A stretch of 6,850 bases of DNA from Synergistaceae bacterium (GCA_012513245.1 JAAZCN010000114.1:1-6850); one strand, 5' to 3'. Shown: positions 1-6,377, counted from the first letter of the stretch. Notes: generated from the sequence alone by a model not told the origin. Made by a program: numbers and translations.

Positions 1-19
1 ATTATAAGCTAAGGGACAT

Positions 20-88
20 ATGAAAAGAGAGCCGGCTAAGTTAGAAAAAATGATTGCTATGCTGCAGATTGGCTTGGTTTCAAAGTAA
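20..88 (+). CDS. possible very short ORF, 22 codons, unknown
   Basis: A plus-strand frame reads ATG at 20 through TAA at 86-88 and gives a lysine-rich, helix-prone peptide beginning MKREPAKLEK. A purine stretch (AAGGGA, 11-16) lies only 3 bases before the ATG, which is close for a ribosome site. The ATG overlaps a TGA (21-23) that ends another plus-strand frame entering from the left edge (last six codons YKLRDI), the ATGA arrangement seen in translationally coupled genes. It would converge on the minus-strand operon, and the hairpin at 87-118 lies directly after its stop. I recognise no family. It could equally be noncoding sequence after a gene that ends at 23. Confidence 0.2.
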   Translation: MKREPAKLEKMIAMLQIGLVSK

Positions 89-118
89 AAGCGGCTGACA
101 AGTATAAGTCAGCCGCTT
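87..118 (-). terminator. rho-independent terminator at the end of the operon
   Basis: A perfect 9-bp inverted repeat (GCGGCTGAC at 91-99, GTCAGCCGC at 108-116) encloses an 8-base loop, and AA/TT pairs at 89-90 and 117-118 can extend the stem. Read on the minus strand, the stem is followed by TTTTACTTTG, a usable U-tract. It lies 25 bases after the dctM stop. On the plus strand the bases after the stem are T-poor (TTCCTGCG), so it should act mainly on the minus-strand operon. Confidence 0.85.
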
Positions 119-142
119 CCTGCGATAGTGGAGTTGTATATA

Positions 143-1423
143 TTACCTCATCAGCTGCAGCAATCCCATGCTGAATATCGGGAAATATGTAAAGAGAAGC
201 AGGCATCCGACCATTGCGACAAAGGCCGGGATGATCTCCCTTGAAATATTCTCTATGCTCTCTCCGGATATCGCAGAGGCGACGAAGAGGTTTATGCCGT
301 ATGGCGGTGATATAAAACCACAGGCAAGGTTGACGGTGATTATCAGCCCAAAGTGTATCGGGTCGATACCTATCATCTTGACGACCGGAAGCAGTATTGG
401 TGTCAGGATTATGACGGCGGCTATGTTGTCTACGAAACAGCCTATAACAAGAAGGAATACGTTGATTATCATCAGGAGCAGGAACGGGCTGTCCACAAAG
501 GTCGTAAGCCATGCAGCTATCTTTGCCGGTATCTGCGCCATTGCAAGATAGCTTGCGAAGGCCATCGAAAGGCCGATAAGGAACGAAGTGGCACCGTTGA
601 TGAGACCTGTCGATTTAAGACAGTCATAAAGGACCTTCATATCCAGTTCACGGTATATGAATTTGCCTATCAATACTGAATAGACAACTGCTACGACTGC
701 AGCTTCGGTAGGGGTAAATATGCCTCCGTATATTCCGCCCAGTATTATGACGGGAACAAGCATTGCCCAGAAAGATTCTTTGAATGCTTTTGCCACTTCT
801 GAGAACTTGGGGCGCTCATTCAGTGTCAGGTATTTGCGTTTTTTGGCAGTGCCGTAGCATACAGCCATCAAGGCGATGCCGATTATGATCCCCGGGATGA
901 TCCCTGCGATGAACATGTCCCCGATCGAGCACTGAGCTACTACACAGTAGATGACGAATGGGATGCTGGGAGGGATGATAACTCCTATAGTTCCGGCGGC
1001 CGCAGTTATAGCTGCAGCAAAACCCCCGTCATACTTCCTCTCTTTCATGGAGGGGATCATGAAGGAGCCTATAGCCGAGACTGTCGCCGGTCCCGATCCG
1101 GAGATCGCAGCGAAGAACATGCACGCAAGGACCGTTACCATAGCAAGGCCTCCGACGATGTATCCGACGAGGCTCTCCGCAAGGGCTACAAGCCGGCGGG
1201 AAATGCCTCCGTTGCACATCAGGGCTCCTGCAAGTATGAAGAACGGTATTGCCAGCAGCGGGAACGAATCGAGCCCTGTAACGGATTTCTGGGCAAGCAT
1301 TATCATAGGTATGTCGGATGTCATCAACATGGCAATGCACGTTGAAAGCCCGAGAGTGATGCCTATGGGAATGCTGAGTGCTATTGTGACGATAAGGATG
1401 GAAAAGAGGATAATAGCTTCCAT
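143..1423 (-). CDS. dctM: TRAP transporter large membrane subunit (DctM)
   Basis: This 426-residue protein is the large membrane subunit of a tripartite ATP-independent periplasmic transporter, the part thought to carry the sodium-coupled translocation path. It is full length for the family and hydrophobic throughout, with about a dozen likely membrane segments. Family motifs are visible: GSGPATVSAIG (109-119), GTIGVIIPPS (144-153), GGIYGGIFTPTEAA (229-242), a buried Asp-Asn in CFVDN (329-333) and GFISPPYGINLF (369-380). The ATG at 1423 has AGGAGG (1431-1436) 7 bases upstream. That ribosome site overlaps the dctQ stop codon, so the two permease genes are probably translated in a coupled way. 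It is the last gene of the operon and is followed by a terminator. The substrate cannot be told from this subunit. Confidence 0.97.
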   Translation of the reverse strand: MEAIILFSILIVTIALSIPIGITLGLSTCIAMLMTSDIPMIMLAQKSVTGLDSFPLLAIPFFILAGALMCNGGISRRLVALAESLVGYIVGGLAMVTVLACMFFAAISGSGPATVSAIGSFMIPSMKERKYDGGFAAAITAAAGTIGVIIPPSIPFVIYCVVAQCSIGDMFIAGIIPGIIIGIALMAVCYGTAKKRKYLTLNERPKFSEVAKAFKESFWAMLVPVIILGGIYGGIFTPTEAAVVAVVYSVLIGKFIYRELDMKVLYDCLKSTGLINGATSFLIGLSMAFASYLAMAQIPAKIAAWLTTFVDSPFLLLMIINVFLLVIGCFVDNIAAVIILTPILLPVVKMIGIDPIHFGLIITVNLACGFISPPYGINLFVASAISGESIENISREIIPAFVAMVGCLLLFTYFPIFSMGLLQLMR

Positions 1424-1434
1424 GGTCCCGCCTC

Positions 1435-1941
1435 CTATTCCATTATCTCTGCCGCAGGTGATGCAGGTGCGGGCAGGCCATTTTTATGCAGCTTGTAGAA
1501 TTCGACTAAAAGCCTCAGGCACATGAGGGCGCACCCCACCGGCACGGATGCATATGGCCAGGTCATCGGTATCCGCATCGCCGCAGATTCCTGCCCGGTC
1601 TCCTGGAGGAATATCAGCAGCATCGTCCCTTGCCATGCCAGGAAGAAACTGAATGCGAACCATACTATCAAAATCATATATTCAAAATATATGCGTGATT
1701 TCTCTTTTATCATATTTGCGAACATTTCGACCCTGAAGTGGCTTCTTTCTTTGACCGCGTAACTTGCGCCTATCCAGGAGAGCCACAGAAAAATGAAACG
1801 GGCCAGCTCTTCGCTCCAGGAGAGCGAGTTTGAAAAAACATATCTCATTACTACCTGAATAAAGACTATAACTGTCATTATTGCCATTGTCCAAACACAG
1901 AAGTACTCTTCAATATTATCAAGGAATTTACTCACAGCCAT
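1435..1941 (-). CDS. dctQ: TRAP transporter small membrane subunit (DctQ)
   Basis: A 168-residue protein with four predicted membrane helices (roughly 15-35, 46-65, 86-110 and 129-150), the usual size for the small TRAP permease subunit that supports DctM and helps dock the loaded binding protein. It shows the DctQ signatures: R33-YVF, W42-SEE and R48 in the first loop, a W-rich second helix (FLWLSWIG, 51-58), and the C-terminal P-x2-W-PY-x3-P-x-G pattern (125-136). AAGGAGGT at 1952-1959 lies 10 bases before the ATG. It stands 11 bases before dctM and 77 bases after dctP, with a terminator-like hairpin in that longer gap. The proline- and alanine-rich tail (157-165) is not distinctive. Confidence 0.95.
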   Translation of the reverse strand: MAVSKFLDNIEEYFCVWTMAIMTVIVFIQVVMRYVFSNSLSWSEELARFIFLWLSWIGASYAVKERSHFRVEMFANMIKEKSRIYFEYMILIVWFAFSFFLAWQGTMLLIFLQETGQESAAMRIPMTWPYASVPVGCALMCLRLLVEFYKLHKNGLPAPASPAAEIME

Positions 1942-1966
1942 CGCAGGTACGACCTCCTTTTAATGC

Positions 1967-2001
1967 AAAAAAGCCGCTTCCGTCCCGCAGGGCGGAAGCG
2001 G
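1967..2001 (-). terminator. intrinsic terminator or attenuator between dctP and dctQ
   Basis: CCGCTTCCG (1974-1982) pairs with CGGAAGCGG (1993-2001), and CCC/GGG inside it (1984-1986 with 1990-1992) lengthens the stem to 12 bp with one bulged T and a 3-base loop. On the minus strand the stem is followed after one C by six T residues (1972 to 1967). It begins 17 bases after the dctP stop and ends before the dctQ ribosome site. Partial read-through here would leave more dctP than dctQM message. The hairpin could also protect the 3' end of a processed dctP transcript. No convincing promoter for dctQM is visible in the short gap. Confidence 0.8.
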
Positions 2002-2018
2002 TGGTGCAAATATTGCTC

Positions 2019-3011
2019 TTATTTCTGTACTTTCTTGATTATTTCCATAAGATCCTTGCCGAGATCCTTTTCGAACATCGGGTAGACCTTGGCTGTTGCT
2101 TCTACAAAAGGTTTCTTTTCTTCTGCTGTGAGGGAGTTTGCTTTCATTCCGGCCTTGATTACTTTTTCCTTGAATGCGCCTTCCTCTTTTTCCATAAGTT
2201 CACGCTGTTTTGCTGTGGCATCCTTGGCAGCCTTGACTACGAGCTTGTTGAGGTCTGCCGGGAGTTTCTCCATGAACTTCTTGTTTGCGATAAGGATCTC
2301 GTAGGAGAATACATGTCCTGTCTCGGAAACAAACTTCTGTACTTCGTAGAACTTACCGTCATCGATCATTGCATAGGGGTTTTCCTGTGCATCAACAGTT
2401 CCCTGCTGCAGCGCGGTGTAGAGTTCGCCCCAGCTCATTGGTGTAGGGTTTGCTCCGAGTGCCTTGAAGAATGCGATGTGCATCGGGTTTTCCATCGTAC
2501 GGATCTTCAGGCCTTTGAGGTCTGCAGGGCTCTTGATGGGTTTCTTGCTGTTGGTCACGTGGCGGAATCCGTTCTCCTGGTAGCCGAGAATAAGTATGCC
2601 TTTGGCAGCCAGGTAGCCGTTAAGTTTCTCTCCGAGAATACCGTCTACTGCTTCAAATGCGGTCTTTCTTGACGTGAAGAGATAGGGCAGGTCTAGAGCC
2701 TGGATCCTCTTGTCGAATCCTGCGAGCGCGGACGAAGAGGGGATAGCCATCTGGATCGTGCCCATCTGTACTCCTTCTGAAAGCTCACGGTCACCGCCAA
2801 GCTGTCCGTTGGGATAGAGCTCGACCTTGATCTTGCCCTTTGAACCCTCTTCGACCTGCTTCACGAAGACCTCTTTCATAGCCTTCATTGTCGGGTGTGA
2901 GTCAGAGCCGATGTAACCGACCTTGATGGTGTATTCCGGAGCTGCGAAAGCGGTGCCTGCGAATACTGCTACTAGTGCTATAACCATAAAAACTGCAAAA
3001 AGCTTTTTCAC
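2019..3011 (-). CDS. dctP: TRAP transporter periplasmic substrate-binding protein (DctP)
   Basis: A 330-residue DctP-family binding protein. Residues 1-23 form a clear signal peptide (MKKLF, a hydrophobic core, cleavage after AFA before APEY), so the mature protein is periplasmic or exported. Family landmarks follow: YPNGQLGGDRELSEGVQMG (66-84), the LDLPYLF strand (107-112), GFRHVTN (148-154) and LKGLKIRTMENP (165-176), where R171 matches the invariant arginine that clamps a substrate carboxylate. GTVDAQENP (204-212) supplies the usual Asn. A carboxylate ligand is therefore likely, but its identity is open. The start is GTG (3009-3011), 8 bases after a GGGGG-centred ribosome site. It sits 83 bases after the AcnX small subunit, which fits co-expression of enzyme and importer. 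Confidence 0.96.
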   Translation of the reverse strand: MKKLFAVFMVIALVAVFAGTAFAAPEYTIKVGYIGSDSHPTMKAMKEVFVKQVEEGSKGKIKVELYPNGQLGGDRELSEGVQMGTIQMAIPSSSALAGFDKRIQALDLPYLFTSRKTAFEAVDGILGEKLNGYLAAKGILILGYQENGFRHVTNSKKPIKSPADLKGLKIRTMENPMHIAFFKALGANPTPMSWGELYTALQQGTVDAQENPYAMIDDGKFYEVQKFVSETGHVFSYEILIANKKFMEKLPADLNKLVVKAAKDATAKQRELMEKEEGAFKEKVIKAGMKANSLTAEEKKPFVEATAKVYPMFEKDLGKDLMEIIKKVQK

Positions 3012-3019
3012 TGTTGTTT

Positions 3020-3026
3020 CCCCCTT
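3020..3026 (-). promoter_or_regulatory. ribosome binding site deciding the GTG start of dctP
   Basis: On the minus strand AAGGGGG lies 8 bases before GTG at 3009-3011. No ATG is available that would retain the complete signal peptide, so the GTG is the start. Confidence 0.75.
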
Positions 3027-3053
3027 ATATTCTTAAATTTTCTGGATTTATAG

Positions 3054-3073
3054 AAAACGCCCTTTTTGAGGCG
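3054..3073 (-). other. weak hairpin with short T-tract between AcnX small subunit and dctP
   Basis: CGCC (3058-3061) pairs with GGCG (3070-3073), plus a possible wobble pair, and the minus strand continues TTTTCTAT. The stem is only 4-5 bp, so it would be at most a leaky attenuator. The same stretch carries a TATAAA (-10-like) 17 bases after a poor -35-like TTCGCC, so a weak internal promoter for the transporter genes is also conceivable. Confidence 0.3.
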
Positions 3074-3094
3074 AACCTATCCTTATCGATCAAG

Positions 3095-3517
3095 CTATTT
3101 CTTTTTTCTGACGCGGACCTCACCCTTGTCGGCATCGACCTCTACGTAATCTCCGTCCTCGATAGCTTCATACGGGTCGGTCTCCATGCGGTCCACCATC
3201 GTACATCCTACCATTACTGCAGAGGATACTATAACAGGTTCTGTGTCTTTTAGTATGATCGCAGCGGGAAGATTATTCTTTACCCAGAGCTGGTAGAAAC
3301 CGTCTACCTGGACGACGGAGCTGCCCTTACCGGATTTGAGCACCAGTATCTTGTTGGCTATGCTTTTACCGTGGATGGCATGATTTCTTTCAATAACAGT
3401 GCCGGTCTCGGGGTCTATAAGGTAGAAACACATTGCGTCAGTGGAGACTAATGCCTCTCCGCTAGCGCATCCCTTAACTATTTTACGGCATTTATAAACC
3501 TTCATATCCTCAGCCAT
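3095..3517 (-). CDS. aconitase X small subunit (swivel domain, DUF126)
   Basis: This 140-residue protein is the small subunit of a split (two-gene) aconitase X. The family's small subunit is the swivelling domain that closes over the active site and supplies substrate contacts. Recognisable parts are the N-terminal CRKIVKGCASGEALVS segment (10-25), LIDPETGTVIERNHAIHGKSIANKILVL (33-60), the SGKGSS loop (62-67), whose serine corresponds to the aconitase-type active-site serine, and the NNLPAAIILKDTEPVIVSSAVM segment (81-102). I chose ATG at 3517 because it has GGGAGG (3526-3531) 8 bases upstream. A longer frame upstream only runs through the large subunit's coding sequence. The ATG shares one base with the large subunit's stop (TAATG), so the two chains are probably made in equal amounts. 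It ends in a basic KVRVRKKK-like tail. Confidence 0.93.
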   Translation of the reverse strand: MAEDMKVYKCRKIVKGCASGEALVSTDAMCFYLIDPETGTVIERNHAIHGKSIANKILVLKSGKGSSVVQVDGFYQLWVKNNLPAAIILKDTEPVIVSSAVMVGCTMVDRMETDPYEAIEDGDYVEVDADKGEVRVRKKK

Positions 3518-4734
3518 TAGTCCAGCCTCCCTTTTATTGCTGCTTCGACACACTCTGAAAGTCTGCGAATAGCGAATGGCTGTCCGCGTCGCTCTCTGTA
3601 GTATGCGCACTTTGGAGAGTCTGTCACGCCAAGGTTTCCTTCGAACGACTTCCAGCATGGCTCGTCGATGCAAGTGTTTCCGACCATGCGGACTCCAAGA
3701 AGCTCAAGTTGCTGACGAAGGTAAGAACGTTCAGCAAGTTCTACCGCGCCTGACTCAGCAAGGATCCAGAAGGCCGTGTTGTGGCTGACCTTTCTTCCTG
3801 AGAAAAGGTTTGCCACCTCAAGAAGCTGATTGTAGGTGTAGTGGGGACAGCCGAGCATTACGAGATTTATGTCGCCTGTGGCCTCTGTAAGCTTCGTTTC
3901 TCTATCTTTTAAAGTCTTTGTCGTGATCACGGCCATGGGTGCAGGTATTTTTTTGCCGCCGAATGCCGCGTCGAGTGTTGGTGCCTCAGGTGTGATGCCT
4001 ACCATGTGGTACATGGCCACTGCTCCGCTTGTTGCAGCTTCTGCTCCGAAATAGAGGAAATCTTCCTGGCTTGGGTTGGGTTTGTTTTTGAAGACAAGGA
4101 CGGGATTGAGTGATCCCGCTAAATCTCCAACGCAGTGGCCGAGGATGCCCCAGTCATAACATTCGTTCAGTTCTGCATCGACCTCTATAAGCAGGTCGCC
4201 ATGTCTGTTTTCGTCGAGGTGGTATCCGTAATAGGGAGTCTTTCCTATGACTGCAGCGGCAAGCGCGCTTATGGATGATTCACGGTTTGAGCGCGCGCCG
4301 AGGGCTCCGTTTACATAGGGGGTAGCGCTTGATTCTGAAAATGCTATGTGTTCGCCCATAAAAGGAACGTTGGAGCATACACCGGGAGCGCAGTGGTAAG
4401 TAAGTATGGCACCGATCTTACGGTACGCGTTGCCTGTGCGGTTCGCGAGATCGAGTTCATCTTTTGTGACATCAAAGAACCTTGTCAGATAATCAGTGTC
4501 CCAGTAAGGGTTGGTCGTTGGGGGTACAACGCAAGTGGCGCCTCCCTTAACGAGGAGCTCACACCAATAAGTGTCGCCCTCCTGTCCGCTCAGTGCGACA
4601 TGAGCGCGTTTTATCGGGATCAGCTTCTCTGCGTCGAAGGTTACCCCGAGTGCATAGAGCATTTCCATTGCTTTCTGCTTTCCGGCACCTTCGGCTCCGT
4701 CAAGTATCCGTTTTTCTTCATCTGTAATGAACAT
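3517..4734 (-). CDS. aconitase X large (catalytic) subunit (DUF521)
   Basis: A 405-residue catalytic subunit of the aconitase X dehydratase family. Characterised members dehydrate cis-3-hydroxy-L-proline (bacteria) or mevalonate 5-phosphate (archaea) using an iron-sulfur cluster held by three cysteines. All three cysteine positions appear kept: C115 in HCAPGVCSNVP, C296 in LGCPHYT and C355 in GNTCIDEPC. The family core FMGEHIAFSESSATPYVNGALGARSNRE (125-152) and GKTPYYGYHLDENR (164-177) is intact, and TDSPKCAYY (371-379) matches the usual S-x-K-x2-x-Y segment. Oddities are an extra Cys five residues after two of the ligands (C120, C360) and non-standard residues around the third. The ATG at 4734 has AAAGG (4744-4748) 9 bases upstream. 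It lies 24 bases after the LarA-like gene. The family is certain; the substrate is not known and need not be one of those tested. Confidence 0.95.
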   Translation of the reverse strand: MFITDEEKRILDGAEGAGKQKAMEMLYALGVTFDAEKLIPIKRAHVALSGQEGDTYWCELLVKGGATCVVPPTTNPYWDTDYLTRFFDVTKDELDLANRTGNAYRKIGAILTYHCAPGVCSNVPFMGEHIAFSESSATPYVNGALGARSNRESSISALAAAVIGKTPYYGYHLDENRHGDLLIEVDAELNECYDWGILGHCVGDLAGSLNPVLVFKNKPNPSQEDFLYFGAEAATSGAVAMYHMVGITPEAPTLDAAFGGKKIPAPMAVITTKTLKDRETKLTEATGDINLVMLGCPHYTYNQLLEVANLFSGRKVSHNTAFWILAESGAVELAERSYLRQQLELLGVRMVGNTCIDEPCWKSFEGNLGVTDSPKCAYYRERRGQPFAIRRLSECVEAAIKGRLD

Positions 4735-4758
4735 AGTCAGCCGCCTTTCGTGTGATAT

Positions 4759-6045
4759 TTATTTTTCAATAATTGGCAGTGATATACCGCCCTTTGGAAT
4801 AATACCTATGGTAGCGCCAGGGATCAGGCGTATCGCTTCATCAAGAGCATTCTGAACTGTGGGGAATGGTTTGTACTGCATTGCAGTGAGATCTTCTTCA
4901 GTCAGGCCGTCAGAGACGCAGAATATTTTTGCCTTGTCCCTGGCCCGGCAGTTGCAGACAGAAAGAACTGCTGAGACCAAGTCAGCCTCAACGTCCTCAG
5001 GTGAAGCCGCACGCAGCATTCTGAGTGTCTCGTCCATGGGAAGTGAGAGCCAATCCCTGAAACGGGGATGGTTGTGAGCAAGCCCTTCTGTGCAGGGAGC
5101 AGCAAATATTATGATGCCGCCCTTTTTGACTGCGAAGTATGCGCATGTTGTGCCTTTGCAGCCCTGCCAGTAGTCCATGTCTGAGGGTGAAGAGCTTACG
5201 ATGACTATGTCTGCCGGTTCGGGCACACGGATACTGTAAGATCTTTCCGCAAGTTTTATTCCTTCACGGTGGGCCTTGATGAAGTCTCCCGCAAATATTC
5301 CGGCAACTTCTCCCTCGTAGTTCTTCACTGTATTGACGATAAAGGCAAGACCGGCGATCCTTGCGACCTCTTCCATGCCCATGCGGCATGGATTGCCGTC
5401 GGCCATCCCAAGAGGAATATCGGCGCAGAAGCCCGCAGCGGCGTGGGTAGCTGATGTTGTGACGAAATCACAGACCCCGGGCTGAAGGATCTTTGCCCCT
5501 CCGGAATAACCGGCGTCGCAGTGCGGTACAATATTGCCGATGCCGACCAGGAGGTCTGCATCCAGCGCGTATTTGTTGACGTGTACAGGGATCTTGTAGT
5601 CGCCGGCGAGGACTGTCCCGAGGTCCTTCATGTCTTCTCTGACATTGGCGTCGTGCTGTACCACTCTGAAGCGCCGGATCATTTCCGGCCCAAGTTTTTC
5701 GAGTATTTCTTCGTCCGTCATAAGCCTATGGGTGCCGGGAGCAGTCAGGAAACTCATAGCACTGTCCGGAACTCCGTTTTCATTCAGGTAATCTGTAATG
5801 ATCGGCATGATGATGTGAAGAGGGGTGCTTCGAGTGTTGTCCTCAACTAGGAAGACGATGTTTTTCTTGCCCCTGGCGAGGTCTTTGAGCGCAGATGCTG
5901 AGATTGGCGATCCAAGCGCAGAGATCAAGGCGCCTCTCAAGTCTTTGATCCCGGGGATGCTGGTCATCTCTCCTTCGAAAATTACAGATCCTTCCGGTGC
6001 TTCAAAATATACTTTCTTGTCTCCGTATGGTATGTCGTATCTCAT
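4759..6045 (-). CDS. LarA-family nickel-dependent racemase/epimerase (DUF2088)
   Basis: A 428-residue LarA homologue. LarA enzymes use a nickel-pincer nucleotide bound to a lysine to remove and return hydride at the alpha-hydroxyl carbon of 2-hydroxy acids. The catalytic set lines up closely with Lactobacillus plantarum LarA: R72 in DNTRSTP, H106 in GTHR, H175 in PHCDAGYSGGAK, K185 (cofactor lysine) and H201 in TSATHAAAG. Further on, W293-Q294-G-C-K297 replaces the Tyr-Gln-x-x-Lys of LarA, so the lysine is kept but the aromatic changes, which hints at a different substrate. The ATG at 6045 is preferred over upstream ATGs at 6132 and 6066 because AAAGGG lies 8 bases before it and the length then equals the family norm. 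No larB, larC or larE cofactor genes are in view. It is the first gene of the operon. Confidence 0.92.
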   Translation of the reverse strand: MRYDIPYGDKKVYFEAPEGSVIFEGEMTSIPGIKDLRGALISALGSPISASALKDLARGKKNIVFLVEDNTRSTPLHIIMPIITDYLNENGVPDSAMSFLTAPGTHRLMTDEEILEKLGPEMIRRFRVVQHDANVREDMKDLGTVLAGDYKIPVHVNKYALDADLLVGIGNIVPHCDAGYSGGAKILQPGVCDFVTTSATHAAAGFCADIPLGMADGNPCRMGMEEVARIAGLAFIVNTVKNYEGEVAGIFAGDFIKAHREGIKLAERSYSIRVPEPADIVIVSSSPSDMDYWQGCKGTTCAYFAVKKGGIIIFAAPCTEGLAHNHPRFRDWLSLPMDETLRMLRAASPEDVEADLVSAVLSVCNCRARDKAKIFCVSDGLTEEDLTAMQYKPFPTVQNALDEAIRLIPGATIGIIPKGGISLPIIEK

Positions 6046-6053
6046 CAGCTTTG

Positions 6054-6060
6054 CCCTTTC
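6054..6060 (-). promoter_or_regulatory. ribosome binding site deciding the start of the LarA-like gene
   Basis: Minus-strand GAAAGGG lies 8 bases before ATG at 6043-6045. The in-frame ATGs at 6066 and 6132 have no purine-rich site in front of them. The 6132 start would also place the promoter and operator inside the gene. Confidence 0.75.
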
Positions 6061-6084
6061 ATGCATGTGACTTGTGTGTTGTAA

Positions 6085-6102
6085 GTATGTAGTCTGTATA
6101 CA
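6085..6102. promoter_or_regulatory. putative GntR operator at the operon promoter
   Basis: The palindrome TGTATACA (6095-6102) lies directly downstream of the operon's -10 box and covers the predicted transcription start. On the minus strand it continues as TGTATACAG, three variable bases, then ACATAC. The GTA-TAC core fits the FadR-subfamily GntR operator consensus (t.GTa.tAC.a). A bound repressor here would block RNA polymerase. Confidence 0.65.
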
Positions 6103-6109
6103 TGCTAAG

Positions 6110-6118
6110 ATTATACCA
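6110..6118 (-). promoter_or_regulatory. extended -10 promoter of the operon
   Basis: Minus strand reads TGGTATAAT (6118 to 6110), a perfect TATAAT with the TGN extension. No good -35 hexamer is seen at 16-18 bases upstream, which the extended -10 can make up for. Transcription would begin near 6103, leaving a leader of about 58 bases before the ATG at 6045. Confidence 0.7.
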
Positions 6119-6320
6119 TTATTTTTTGGCATTGCTCTAATGAATAAACATTCCGGTGGAAAAGTTCCTATAAATCCTACTGAATGATAATATCTGCTAA
6201 TATTTATGTCAACTCTGAAGTTTGTGAACTCTCTTGTGCCATGGGTTCAGTTTGCACGCTGATCCTTTGTTGATCCATTCCGCCGGCTGTTTGATATCGC
6301 CGGTTATTCAACAAAACATA
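6119..6320. other. AT-rich centre of the divergent intergenic region, no gene seen
   Basis: Between the two promoters I find no credible coding frame or RNA gene. It contains a direct repeat TGATCC (6260-6265 and 6271-6276) and a 5-bp inverted repeat CCGGC/GCCGG (6283-6287 with 6299-6303, 11-base loop). A longer-spaced TGAAC/GTTCA pair lies at 6225-6229 and 6245-6249. None of these has T-tracts or other marks of a terminator, so their role, if any, is unknown. Confidence 0.4.
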
Positions 6321-6349
6321 TGGACAAAATTACAAGAAAGATGTATGTT
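6321..6349 (+). promoter_or_regulatory. promoter of the GntR regulator gene
   Basis: TGGACA (6321-6326, one mismatch to TTGACA) is followed after 17 bases by TATGTT (6344-6349, four of six matches to TATAAT). Start would fall near 6356, inside the operator palindrome at 6351-6362, so the regulator probably controls itself. This gives a leader of about 36 bases. Confidence 0.55.
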
Positions 6350-6362
6350 TGCTGTATACAGC
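6343..6362. promoter_or_regulatory. putative GntR operator at the regulator's own promoter
   Basis: A perfect 12-bp palindrome, GCTGTATACAGC (6351-6362), shares its TGTATACA core with the site at 6095-6102. On the minus strand it continues, like that site, as TGTATACAG, three bases, then ACATAC (to 6343). It covers the predicted start site, and its left arm overlaps the -10 box. I saw no third TGTATACA in the window. Confidence 0.65.
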
Positions 6363-6377
6363 CAAGTGAAAATTAAT

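Noticed and set aside
951..1526. Plus-strand frame of 191 codons opposite dctM and the end of dctQ
   Set aside because: It mirrors well-supported membrane-protein genes, and its Met/Ala/Pro-rich product resembles nothing known.
111..1981. Shared word GGAAGCGGCT in the two terminator hairpins (111-120 and near 1972-1981)
   Set aside because: Ten bases of identity in GC-rich stems is weak. The rest of the hairpins differ, so I do not call a repeat family.
1881..2672. Long plus-strand frame of 263 codons opposite dctP
   Set aside because: It runs antisense to a clearly real DctP gene, has a Cys/Phe/Leu-rich composition typical of a shadow frame, and has no ribosome site or family resemblance.
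3518..3673. Upstream extension of the AcnX small subunit (52 more codons)
   Set aside because: It lies inside the large subunit's coding sequence in another frame. The ATG at 3517 has a ribosome site and gives the normal family length.
6046..6103. Possible riboswitch in the leader of the operon
   Set aside because: The leader is only about 58 bases, with no stable helices or known riboswitch core.
6046..6132. Upstream extension of the LarA-like protein to ATG 6132
   Set aside because: The added 29 residues match nothing in the family, would begin upstream of the -10 box, and lack a ribosome site.
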